Shown: one piece after another, positions 33,865 to 43,876 of the stretch
Numbering within the stretch: position 1 is the stretch's first letter
How the letters are laid out: the number at the start of each line of letters is the position of its first letter
Source of the DNA: Limnoperna fortunei
Taxonomy: Eukaryota > Mollusca > Bivalvia > Mytilida > Modiolidae
NCBI GenBank assembly: GCA_944474755.1
Contig: OX104112.1
Location: 53,704,774 to 53,768,773, forward strand
Length of the DNA stretch: 64,000 bases
Direction: 5' to 3'
Notes under the pieces: model-generated
The model's database searches: none
What the model was told of the DNA's origin: nothing
The model's input: the letters and a program-made list of their open reading frames with translations, nothing else
Made by a program: the position numbers and the translations under genes

Positions 33865-34419
33865 CTAAAATATCAGACTTCTCAGGGGATAGTAAATATT
33901 TGTCCTCAATTCGGCAGAGAAGTCGCCTTCAGCGCAAGAGTTGTCAGTTGAGAAAACGAATTCAATGCATTCACGTTCAGCTTCTTTATGTGAGGGTGGT
34001 GTAAAACCCTGGGACTTGTCCCATGTTTCTGTTCGTGGGCCTTGGGACGTATCCCCTTGACCTCTCAATTCCCTAGTCTTGCTCATTTCTGCGAATTGGT
34101 ATGTACTGGTGTCTCCATACCCCATAAATGGATCATTTCTATAATAGTCGGTCTTGACCCCTTGGGTACTTTGAAAACCCTCCCCCCCCCCTTCAAATTG
34201 AGACGGTGGGCACGCAGGGCCAAAGTCAATCAGATCTAATAAGTCTGGGGTCACATTTAACCATGGTAATTGTCTTAACACCTGCGGGTCAATATACAAT
34301 CCCTTGCTTCTCATATCTAACACTCTCTGGGCCGTAGACTTTCCTACCCCAGGTAATTTTAATAAATCAGATTTATTACATTCATTAATCCTAATCCTCT
34401 GGGAATTATAAGTATTCAT
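33865..34419 (-). CDS. Gag N-terminus with helix-hairpin-helix domain
   Basis: 184 codons from ATG 34419-34417; the longer frame upstream to 34512 is a hydrophobic leader and probably untranslated. Residues 10-65 match the ComEA-type helix-hairpin-helix: NKSDLLKLPGVGKSTAQR, with the LPGVG turn, then a second weaker unit (DPQVLRQLPWLNVTPDLLDL). The fold binds DNA non-specifically in bacterial ComEA and repair proteins. An N-terminal position ahead of capsid is unusual for Ty3/gypsy. After residue 65 the sequence is Gly/Ser/Thr-rich and probably disordered. It ends out of frame with the Q-rich ORF. Confidence 0.75.
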   Translation of the reverse strand: MNTYNSQRIRINECNKSDLLKLPGVGKSTAQRVLDMRSKGLYIDPQVLRQLPWLNVTPDLLDLIDFGPACPPSQFEGGGEGFQSTQGVKTDYYRNDPFMGYGDTSTYQFAEMSKTRELRGQGDTSQGPRTETWDKSQGFTPPSHKEAERECIEFVFSTDNSCAEGDFSAELRTNIYYPLRSLIF

Positions 34420-34851
34420 TTTCCGGAGTTCAAATATACACAATTGTAAGTAAATAAAACACAAAAACAAGTCAAATTTAATTAATATATACACAAAGAA
34501 AATATCAAACACGTAAACACCTACTGTGTTTACTTCCGGTAGATCGATAAATCAATCAATATGGATGTCAGGCTGACGTATTCTAACTTCCGCCCAAGCC
34601 TATACTAGAAACACGTGACCTCGCTTCAATTGATTTTCTATTTCCCGCAAGATACAAAAACTTGCAAAAGTTCGCAAACTTATTTAACTTCAACAAGGAT
34701 CAATCATAGATCGAAAATAAATGGTGAAAACCCCTGTGGGCCTTAGCCCGTTTGCATAAAAAATCAAATCCTACTGGCACGACGATGCCAGGTCACTGCC
34801 AAAAATGGCGACTTTCCAGAATTTTCCAAAATTGGGGAAAAGTAGAAAAAA
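34420..34851 (-). other. retrotransposon leader (5' UTR)
   Basis: About 430 nt between the primer-binding site and the Gag ATG. It contains CCGGAAGT and GGTGTTTACG-type sequences but no clearly strong splice donor. Confidence 0.5.
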
Positions 34852-34870
34852 CTGCCACCCGCACTACCAC
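34852..34870 (-). promoter_or_regulatory. primer-binding site
   Basis: Directly after the 5' LTR the minus strand reads GTGGTAGTGCGGGTGGCAG. TGG is the complement of a tRNA CCA end, one base from the LTR. I cannot name the tRNA. Confidence 0.6.
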
Positions 34871-35134
34871 TAATGTGGAATTTACCCCACCGAGTCTGGG
34901 TTCTTTGTTTTCCCCGATGTCAACGTTCAATATATAACAATTACCCTCAAACTTACTATTGATCTTTAATATCTAACTATCACAATATAATCAATCACAA
35001 TGTCAATGTCCTCTCTCTAGCCGAAGTCTCCTCCGAGTGCGCAGCCGCTGCAGCTGCACAGGGAACCAGTCTTCTTCATCGCGGTTACCAGTACATAGGG
35101 AAATCCCCGCTACGTAGTGAGCGATTACACTTCA
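34871..35134 (-). repeat. 5' LTR
   Basis: 264 bp, matching the 3' LTR at all but one base (35109). It carries the element's promoter by position; no TATA box was assigned. Confidence 0.95.
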
Positions 35135-37978
35135 GTACTCTGATTTGTTGACGATGGACAGTCATGCGTTCATTCAGAGCGTTTCCGGTCTGACCTATAT
35201 AAATCTCTTTGCAATTGTTACATTGGATGCAATATATCAGATTTTCATACTTTTACATGTCATGTTTCCATTGGTATATATTTTTAATCCGTCTTTGGTA
35301 ATTAATTCTGATACCGTGTATATATAGTCACATGTTCCGCACCTACAGTCATTACATTTAGAGACGGTAAAAGTGTGTTGACTGTGATTAGTCAAACTTT
35401 GCACGTGTAAGTAAGCGTTAGGTTCCGTGGTTGTCGCTTACTTGAAAATACAGTTTCTCTGTTTATGAGATCCTTTAATTTGTCGCATTGTGCTATTATT
35501 GGTAGATTTGAGCGGGCAACATGAAATATATTTGTATTGTAGGGATTGTGGGTAATTACAAACGGTATTAATTTATCATTGTTTGGTTCATTGTTTCTGG
35601 GTGTCCTAAGCTCCTGAATCGGTATTTGTTTCGACCTCTCAATCGAATTATCAATAAGGGTCTTTGGGTATCCTTGTTAAAGAAGAAACTCTGTTAATTC
35701 ATTTAATCTTTCGTTTCTAGTAGTAACGTTGTTACAAATTGTGCTTATTTTGCGAGCTAAGCAGTAAGGTATGTTTCTTTTTGTGTGAGACGGGTGACAC
35801 GATTTGAAATTTAAATACTGATGCGTGTCAGTCTCTTTGTAGTATATATCGGTTAAGATGGTTCCGTCGCTGTTTGTTACTAATATATCGAGGAATGGAA
35901 TTTTTTCTGCATTTGTTTCTCTTGTAAATTTGATGGATGGATGGAGGCTATTAAGAATTGTTGTAAAATCCTCTAAAAATGCTACCGATTCACTCCAGAT
36001 AATAAAACAATCGTCAAGAAATCGGAGCCACGAATTCTCAATGTAATGTGCGAGTTGGACGCCATTACTTTCTTCCACATTTTGGTACAATTTTTGTTCT
36101 AAAAATCCCATTACCAGCGTAGCATATGTTGGTGCAAATTTCGTTCCCATAGCAGTGCCTTTTATTTGAAGGTAATTTTTTCCGTTGAAGTAAAAAGAAT
36201 TATTTTCTAGTATTTATTGAACCGAATCTAAAATAAAATCTAGAGTGAATCTATTATCAATTTTATCTCTATGTTTCTCTACCCAATATTTTACTGCAGC
36301 AATTCCTAGATCATGTGGTATGTTTGTGTATATGCTGGTTACATCAAACGTCACCAATATAGAATTCATTTGAATTCTATCTGGTATTTTGATAGAAAGT
36401 GTATATCGTCACGAACGAAGCTTGGAACGCATGAACATAACGGTTTTAGTATAATATCTATGAAATTACTAAGTCGATTAGTTGGGCATGTTGGTCCGGC
36501 GATAATAGGTCTCAGTTTTAAGTCTGTTGGTGCATTCATAGTTATATACTCACGATTTTGTTCATTAACTGCACTCTGGATTTGTTTGGACTTCTGGACT
36601 TTGGGTAGACCGTAAAAATTACTTGTGCGTGATTCGAAATTCGTTAGATAATCGGTTTCTTTGTCAGTAAGGGATGGTTCATACTTTGAAACTAGATTGT
36701 TAAGTCTGCGAAGGGTTTGTTTGTCCATATTGGACTGAATTTCTAAATAGAATGTTTGATCGCCTAACTGTTCATTTACAAGTTTTTCATAATAGTCTGA
36801 ATCTCTTATGATAATGGCGCCACCTTTATCTGCCTCTTTTATCACTACTGAGGTGTCAGTTTGCAGTCTCCTTAATGCAAGTTCCTCATTTTTTGTAATA
36901 TTTTTTCTTATATTTTCATTTGGCAACAGAGGATGTTTTGTAATTGAGTCGACATAATCATCAAGGTGGCGGTTTCTTCCTTTTTTCGGTGTTAATTTCG
37001 ATTTATTTCTAATTAAAGATGTATCTTCTTCCGTTTCCTTATCGGCGAAGTACTCTACCAGCCTTAGTTTTCTACTAAATTTTTGAATATCTATTTCCAT
37101 TTCCTCTGTATTGGCCCTCGGTGTGGGTGTAAATTTTAATCCTTTTCTCAGAAGTTTTAGTTCATTGTTATCCAAAGTCCGTTTTGATTGGTTAATTATT
37201 TTCGGGTCTATTCGATTATTTCTTTCGGTATTGTGTTTTGTTTCTCCTGATCCTTCTCCGGGGTTTGTTGGCCTGACAACAAAAAATGGATTCTTCTTTG
37301 GTTTGAATTTCTATTGTTTGATCTTTGAAAATTTGGTCTACTAACTTGTGGTTTTCTTTCCGAGTCATCGTGTCCTTTGGTTTTGTGTGTTTGTGAATTC
37401 TGTGGTTGATGTTTTTGCGTGCCATTTTTCACTACATCTGAGTAAGGTCTTTGTACTCTCCTTGGACTTTTACTTGAGTTTGATCTAGTTCTGCGTGCTT
37501 TATTGTCCTCTGTCAATTTGTTTAATCTCGGTTGTGAACAAGAACGACTTCGTGGTTTCTTAGTCTTGTTTTGGTACTTAGAAAATGCTGCACGTGTGTT
37601 TGTGCTGCCCTGTTTATTTTGGCCCCTTCTTTTGTTATTACGTTTTCTATTTCTATGTTTTGGTTGTTTTCAGTACTTTCAATGCCATATGTGTTAGCAT
37701 AGTTTTCTAGAAACAAAGCTTTGCTTACCCATAATTTTCGGGACTTTTCTTCTTCTTTCGATATGTTCTGAATCCAGATTTCTCGGAGTTTTTCCTGTAT
37801 GATTCCTGTGGCAATTTTAGAAATTTCTTCGATGATCTCCGTGTCTACCGTTTCATATTTTCTCTTAAAGCGAGAATATTTGTTTTTTATGATAGCGATA
37901 TCCGTTTTAAATCTTGACAAGGATAAATCCCATCGTAAAATATTTTTAAAATATTTCCTTTTTATAAAATGTAGAATG
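35135..37978 (-). pseudogene. PLE-1 left copy, proximal segment (Penelope-like RT)
   Basis: Minus-strand Penelope-like coding remnant. N-terminal part near 37940-37522 (RWDLSLSRFKTD and on), a basic linker at 37516-37208, then an RT lead-in at 37175-36366 (ADKGGAIIIRDSDYYEKL, FYGLPKVQKS, LRPIIAGPTCPTNRLS). RT core motifs follow at 36365-35677 (FDVTSLYTNIPHDLG, KGTAMGTKFAPTYA, RFLDDCFIIW). It shares two frame breaks with the right copy. It also has private stops: one after DSVQ near 36218 and one after EFLL near 35677. The nuclease resumes beyond the LTR element at 24117. Confidence 0.9.
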
Positions 37979-39229
37979 GGCCAAAATAAACAGGGCAGCA
38001 CAAACACACGTGCAGCATTTTCTAAGTACCAAAACAAGACTAAGAAACCACGAAGTCGTTCACAACCGAGATTAAACAAATTGACAAAGGACAATAAAGG
38101 ACGCAGAACTAGATCAAACTCAAGTAAAAGTCCAAGGAGAGTACAAAGACTTTACTCAGATGTAGTGAAAAATGGCACGCAAAAACATCAACCACAGAAT
38201 TCACAAACACACAAAACCAAAGGACACGATGACTCGGAAAGAAAACCACAAGTTAGTAGACCAAATTTTCAAAGATCAAACAATAGAAATTCAAACCAAA
38301 GAAGAATCCATTTTTTATTGTCAGGCCAACAAACCCCGGAGAAGGATCAGGAGAAACAAAACACAATACCGAAAGAAATAATCGAATAGACCCGAAAATA
38401 ATTAACCTATCAAAACGGACTTTGGATAACAATGAACTAAAACTTCTGAGAAAAGGATTAAAATTTACACCCACACCGAGGGCCAATACAGAGGAAATGG
38501 AAATAGATATTAAAAAATTTAGTAGAAAACTAAGGCTGGTAGAGTACTTCGCCGATAAGGAAACGGAAGAAGATACATCTTTAATTAGAAATAAATCGAA
38601 ATTAACACCGAAAAAAGGAAGAAACCGCCACCTTGATGATTATATCGACTCAATTACAAAACATCCTCTGTTGCCAAATGAAAATATAAGGAAAAATATT
38701 ACAAAAAATGAGGAACTTGCATTAAGGAGACTGCAAACTGACACCTCAGTAGTGATAAAAGAGGCAGATAAAGGTGGCGCCATTACCATAATGGATTCAG
38801 ACTATTATGAAAAACTTGTAATTGAACAGTTAGGCGATCAAACATTCTATTTAGAAATTCAGTCCAATATGGACAAACAAACCCTTCGCAGACTTAACAA
38901 TCTAGTTTCAAAGTATGAACCATCCCTCTGACTGACAAAGAAACCGATTATCTAACGAATTTCGAATCACGCACAAGTAATTTTTACGGTCTACCCAAAG
39001 TCCACAAGTCCAAACAAATCCAGAGTGCAGTTAATGAACAAAATCGTGAGTATATAACTATGAATGCACCAACAGACTTAAAACTGAGACCTATTATCGC
39101 CGGACCAACATGCCCAACTAATCGACTTAGTAATTTCATAGATATTATACTAAAACCGTTATGTTCATGCGTTCCAAGCTTCGTTCGTGACGATATACAC
39201 TTTCTATCAAAATACCAGATAGAATTCAA

Positions 39230-40207
39230 ATGAATTCTATATTGGTGACGTTTGATGTAACCAGCCTATACACAAACATACCACATGATCTAGGAATTGC
39301 TGCAGTAAAATATTGGGTAGAGAAACATAGAGATAAAATTGATAATAGATTCACTCTAGATTTTATTTTAGATTCGGTTCAATTAATACTAGAAAATAAT
39401 TCTTTTTACTTCAACGGAAAAAATTACCTTCAAATAAAAGGCACTGCTATGGGAACGAAATTTGCACCAACATATGCTACGCTGGTAATGGGATTTTTAG
39501 AACAAAAATTGTACCAAAATGTGGAAGAAAGTAATGGCGTCCAACTCGCACATTACATTGAGAATTCGTGGCTCCGATTTCTTGACGATTGTTTTATTAT
39601 CTGGAGTGAATCGGTAGCATTTTTAGAGGATTTTACAACAATTCTTAATAGCCTCCATCCATCCATCAAATTTACAAGAGAAACAAATACAGAAAAAATT
39701 CCTTTCCTCGAAATATTAGTAACAAACAGCGACGGAACCATCTTAACCGATATATACTATAAAGAGACTGACACGCATCAGTATTTAAATTTCAAATCGT
39801 GTCACCCATTCCACACAAAAAGAAACATACCTTACTGCTTAGCTCGCAAAATAAGCACAATTTGTAACAACGTTACTACTAGAAACGAAAGATTAAATGA
39901 ATTAACAGAGTTTCTTCTTAAACAAGGATACCCAAAGACCCTTATTGATAATTCGATTGAGAGGTCGAAACAAATACCGATTCAGGAGCTTAGGACACCC
40001 AGAAACAATGAACCAAACAATGATAAATTAATACCGTTTGTAATTACCCACAATCCCTGCAATACAAATATATTTCATGTTGCCCGCTCAAATCTACCAA
40101 TAATAGCACAATGCGACAAATTAAAGGATCTCATAAACAGAGAAACTGTATTTTCAAGTAAGCGACAACCACGGAACCTAACGCTTACTTACACGTGCAA
40201 AGTTTGA
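39230..40207 (+). CDS. PLE-1 reverse transcriptase core (part of the pseudogene)
   Basis: Longest open segment of PLE-1, 325 codons. RT motif A is FDVTSLYTNIP, motif B KGTAMGTKFAPTYATL, motif C FLDDCF. The motif pattern is typical of Penelope-like RTs, which are related to telomerase, rather than LINEs or LTR elements. The ATG overlaps the stop of the upstream segment as ATGA. In family members RT is normally continuous with the upstream segment, so this start is probably a product of a frameshift. Confidence 0.85.
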   Translation: MNSILVTFDVTSLYTNIPHDLGIAAVKYWVEKHRDKIDNRFTLDFILDSVQLILENNSFYFNGKNYLQIKGTAMGTKFAPTYATLVMGFLEQKLYQNVEESNGVQLAHYIENSWLRFLDDCFIIWSESVAFLEDFTTILNSLHPSIKFTRETNTEKIPFLEILVTNSDGTILTDIYYKETDTHQYLNFKSCHPFHTKRNIPYCLARKISTICNNVTTRNERLNELTEFLLKQGYPKTLIDNSIERSKQIPIQELRTPRNNEPNNDKLIPFVITHNPCNTNIFHVARSNLPIIAQCDKLKDLINRETVFSSKRQPRNLTLTYTCKV

Positions 40208-40628
40208 CTCTAATCACAGTCAACACACTTTTACCGTCTCTAAATGTAATGACTGTAGGTGCGGAACATGTGACTATATATACACGGGATCAGAATTAAT
40301 TACCAAAGACGGATTAAAAATATATACCAATGGAAACATGACATGTAAAAGTATGAATCTGATATATTGCATCCAATGTAGCAATTGCAAAGAGATTTAT
40401 ATAGGTCAGACCGGAAACGCTCTGAATGAACGCATGACTGTCCACCGTCAACAAATCAGAGTACCGAAATATAGAAATATACCACTTAGTAGACACTTAG
40501 ATGAGTGCGGTGGCGGTGTTTTAAAAATATTTCCTTTTTATAAAATGCACAGTATGGATGATTTGTTGAGAGAAATTAAGGAAAAAAACTTCATAAAAAA
40601 GTTTAAACCTTTGTTAAACAAACGTTAA
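40208..40628 (+). CDS. PLE-1 Cys linker and GIY-YIG nuclease (part of the pseudogene)
   Basis: The frame resumes one base off after 40207. The linker has KCNDCRCGTCDYIYTG; the nuclease has LIYCIQCSNCKEIYIGQTG, then R and H of LNERMTVHR, and ends FKPLLNKR. An ATG lies at 40338, but the domain starts before it. GIY-YIG nucleases nick DNA to prime reverse transcription in Penelope-like elements. The catalytic Tyr, Gly and Arg positions look intact. Confidence 0.88.
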
Positions 40629-40741
40629 TGTATTTCCGTTACATGCCTTTTGAGTGAACATTTTATTGGGTTATCTCCCTTACATATACGTAACGCAATT
40701 ATGACGTTACTTAGTCACTGTTCCTATACTTTTGTTTGTAA

Positions 40742-40780
40742 ACACCTGAAGATTGTTTGTAAACATGAAAGCGCTAGTGT
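40742..40780 (+). ncRNA. hammerhead ribozyme motif of PLE-1 (right copy)
   Basis: Stem I 5' strand ACAC (40742-40745), core CTGAAGA (40746-40752), stem II hairpin TGTTTGTAAACA (within 40753-40766), GAA, palindromic stem III AGCGCT (40770-40775), H17 = A (40776), stem I 3' strand GTGT (40777-40780). An outer TGT/ACA helix could extend stem I past an internal loop. Stem II opens with a U-U pair instead of G-C, which may weaken it. Type I hammerheads with minimal stem III are known from Penelope-like elements and are thought to act as dimers. Confidence 0.65.
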
Positions 40781-41042
40781 AAATACAGAACAAAGACTCT
40801 GGTTATGTTTTACTTTTATTGTACACATATATAAAAAATGTATACAAGTGTAATTTTTCCGACAATTTATATATATACAAACGTCTAAGTATTGTGACAA
40901 CCATATAATATATCTATCCAGCGGATTTCTGAAACAACAGAAATACAGGGTTAATATCAAATTTTTTTATATATACGTCTACAAATTATGCCCAACACTG
41001 TTAGAATTAGATTTTGAACACTGTCAAATTTTAGTTTACCCT

Positions 41043-41136
41043 CAGCGGGATTCGAACTCACACCGTTGTGACACTGTGGCACCAAATCGCCTGCACTATG
41101 TCCAGCGGTCTAGACCCCTCGGCCAAATCCGCTATA
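41043..41136 (-). repeat. tRNA-like sequence, unit 1
   Basis: The minus strand reads like a long-variable-arm tRNA: A box TGGCCGAGGGGTC, B box GAGTTCGAATCCC. The acceptor strands do not pair, so it is a tRNA-derived repeat and not a working tRNA. Confidence 0.6.
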
Positions 41137-41285
41137 TAAAAAATATAGTTTCATTAACCGGTGTGAAACGTAGACATAGACATAGTACATGTGTACTAGC
41201 GTGTGACGATGGAATTTTCGGAACTAATACGTATTAATTTGACAGTAATCTAATTCAGCATTTTTGTATATATTATATAGGATGA

Positions 41286-41638
41286 CAAAGTTACTTGTCA
41301 TACAGTCACAGTAAGTAAATTATATACAAACGTCTAAGTATTGTGACAACCATATAATATATCTATCCAGCGGATTTCTGAAACATCAGAAATACAGGTA
41401 CAGGTCTAATATCAAATTTTTTTATATACGTCTACAAATTAAGCCCAACACTGTTAGAATTAGATTTTGAACACTGTCAAATTTTAGTTTACCCTCAGCG
41501 GGATTCGAACTCACACCGTTGTGACACTGTGGCACCGATGTTTCAGAAATCCTCTGGATAGATATATTATATGGTTGTCACAATACTTAGACGTTTGTAT
41601 ATAATTTACTTACTGTGACTGTATGACAAGTAACTTTG
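41286..41638. repeat. foldback hairpin, unit 1
   Basis: Arms 41286-41387 and 41537-41638 are inverted copies of about 102 bp. The 149-bp loop holds a partial tRNA-like B-box region. The same layout recurs in units 2 and 3. Confidence 0.88.
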
Positions 41639-41814
41639 TTGAGAGAAATTAAGGAAAAAAACTTCATAAAAAAGTTTAAACCTTTGTTAAACAAACGTTA
41701 ATGTATTTCCGTTACATGCCTTTTGAGTGAACATTTTATTGGATTATCTCCCTTACATATACCTTACGCAATTATGACGTTACTTAGTCACTGTTACTAT
41801 ACTTTTGTTTGTAC

Positions 41815-41853
41815 ACACCTGAAGATTGTTTGTAAACATGAAAGCGCTAGTGT
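41815..41853 (+). ncRNA. hammerhead ribozyme motif, unit 2
   Basis: Same core, palindromic stem III and stem I strands as at 40742-40780, with no change in the core. Confidence 0.6.
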
Positions 41854-42216
41854 AAATACAGAACAAAGACTCTGGTTATGTTTTACTTTTATTGTACACA
41901 TATATAAAAAATGTATACAAGTGTAATTTTTCCGACAAATATATATATATATCTATATGAATAAAGAATAAAATCACATGAAAAAATCTGTATATTGTAT
42001 TACATCGCGATATAATATATATATAATATATATATAATATATATATATATACAAACGTCTAAGTATTGTGACAACCATATAATATATCTATCCAGCGGAT
42101 TTCTGAACCATCAGAAATACAGGGTTAATATCAAATTTTTTTGTATATACGTCTACAAATTAAGCCCAACACTGTTAGAATTAGATTTTGAACACTTTCA
42201 AATTGTAGTTTACCCT

Positions 42217-42308
42217 CAGCGGGATTCGAACTCACACCGTTGTGACACTGTGGCACCAAATCGCCTGCACTATGTCCAGCGGTCTAGACCCCTCGGCCAA
42301 ATCCGATA
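42217..42308 (-). repeat. tRNA-like sequence, unit 2
   Basis: Copy of the tRNA-like block at 41043-41136 with a few substitutions. Confidence 0.55.
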
Positions 42309-42984
42309 TATAAAAAATATAGCTTCATTAACCGGGGTGAAACGAAGACATAGACATAGTACATGTGTACTAGCGTGTGACGATGGAATTTTCGTAACTA
42401 ATACATATTAATTTGACAGTAATCTAATTCAGCATTTTTGTATATATTATATAGGATGACAAAGTTGCTTGTCATACAGTCACAGTAAGTAAATTATATA
42501 CAAACGTCTAAGTATTGTGACAACCATATAATATATCTATCCAGCGGATTTCTGAAACATCAGAAATACAGGGTTAATATCAAATTTTTTTATATATACG
42601 TCTACAAATTAAGCCCAACACTGTTAGAATTAGATTTTGAACACTGTCAAATTTTAGTTTACCCTCAGCGGGATTCGAACTCACACCGTTGTGACACTGT
42701 GGCACCGATGTTTCAGAAATCCTCTGTATAGATATATTATATGGTTGTCACAATACTTAGACGTTTGTATATAATTTACTTACTGTGACTGTATGACAAG
42801 TAACTTTGTTGAGAGAAATTAAGGAAAAAAACTTCATAAAAAAGTTTAAACCTTTGTTAAACAAACGTTAATGTATTTCCGTTACATGCCTTTTGGGTGA
42901 ACATTTTATTGGATTATCTCCCTTACATATACGTAACGCAATTATGACGTTACTTAGTCACTGTTACTATACTTTTGTTTGTAC

Positions 42985-43023
42985 ACACCTGAAGATTGTT
43001 TGTAAACATGAAAGCGCTAGTGT
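42985..43023 (+). ncRNA. hammerhead ribozyme motif, unit 3
   Basis: Third tandem copy of the PLE-1 hammerhead motif, identical in the core. Confidence 0.6.
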
Positions 43024-43383
43024 AAATACAGAACAAAGACTCTGGTTATGTTTTACTTTTATTGTACACATATATAAAAAATGTATACAAGTGTAATTTT
43101 TCCGACAAATATATATATATCTATATGAATAAAGAATAAAATCACATGAAAAAATCTGTATATTGTATTACATCGCGATATAATATATATATAATATATA
43201 TATAATATATATATATACAAACGTCTAAGTATTGTGACAACCATATAATATATCTATCCAGCGGATTTCTGAACCATCAGAAATACAGGGTTAATATCAA
43301 ATTTTTTTGTATATACGTCTACAAATTAAGCCCAACACTGTTAGAATTAGATTTTGAACACTTTCAAATTGTAGTTTACCCTC

Positions 43384-43476
43384 AGCGGGATTCGAACTCA
43401 CACCGTTGTGACACTGTGGCACCAAATCGCCTGCACTATGTCCAGCGGTCTAGACCCCTCGGCCAAATCCGATATA
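43384..43476 (-). repeat. tRNA-like sequence, unit 3
   Basis: Third copy of the tRNA-like block. Confidence 0.55.
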
Positions 43477-43876
43477 TAAAAAATATAGCTTCATTAACCG
43501 GGGTGAAACGTAGACATAGACATAGTACATGTGTACTAGCGTGTGACGATGGAATTTTCGTAACTAATACATATTAATTTGACAGTAATCTAATTCAGCA
43601 TTTTTGTATATATTATATAGGATGACAAAGTTGCTTGTCATACAGTCACAGTAAGTAAATTATATACAAACGTCTAAGTATTGTGACAACCATATAATAT
43701 ATCTATCCAGCGGATTTCTGAAACATCAGAAATACAGGGTTAATATCAAATTTTTATATATACGTCTACAAATTAAGCCCAACACTGTTAGAATTAGATT
43801 TTGAACACTGTCAAATTTTAGTTTACCCTCAGCGGGATTCGAACTCACACCGTTGTGACACTGTGGCACCGATGTT

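Larger units (their letters stand above)
24118..35134 (-). mobile_element. complete Ty3/gypsy-type LTR retrotransposon with three extra modules
   Basis: 11,017 bp between two 264-bp LTRs that differ at one base (24356 versus 35109). Order in the sense direction: 5' LTR, primer-binding site, Gag with an N-terminal helix-hairpin-helix, Q-rich spacer, capsid, zinc knuckle, protease, RT, RNase H, integrase, PHD finger, small hydrophobic ORF, ORF3, polypurine tract, 3' LTR. RT then RNase H then integrase, with a GPY/F motif, places it with Ty3/gypsy. It lies inside PLE-1: the target is intact at 40461-40464 as GTAC. The flanks show GTAC (35135-35138) and GTAG (24114-24117), a 4-bp duplication with one change. 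Several frame breaks interrupt Gag and Pol. Confidence 0.95.
37979..40858 (+). pseudogene. PLE-1 right copy (Penelope-like RT and GIY-YIG nuclease)
   Basis: Mirror copy of the left arm, 5'-truncated at 37979 (CCAAAATAAACAGG). Order: basic linker (37979-38390), RT lead-in (38422-38931, then a private frame break near 38930), RT core ORF (39230-40207), Cys linker (KCNDCRCGTC) and GIY-YIG nuclease (to 40628), then the 3' UTR with a hammerhead motif. RT motifs FDVTSLYTNIP, KGTAMGTKFAPTYA and RFLDDC are intact. Frame breaks at ATGA (39230) and near 40190 are shared with the left copy. Confidence 0.92.

Noticed and set aside
37522..38094. 190-codon minus-strand ORF across the palindrome centre
   Set aside because: Its first 50 codons are the antisense of the right PLE-1 copy; only the part after about 37945 is PLE-1 protein.
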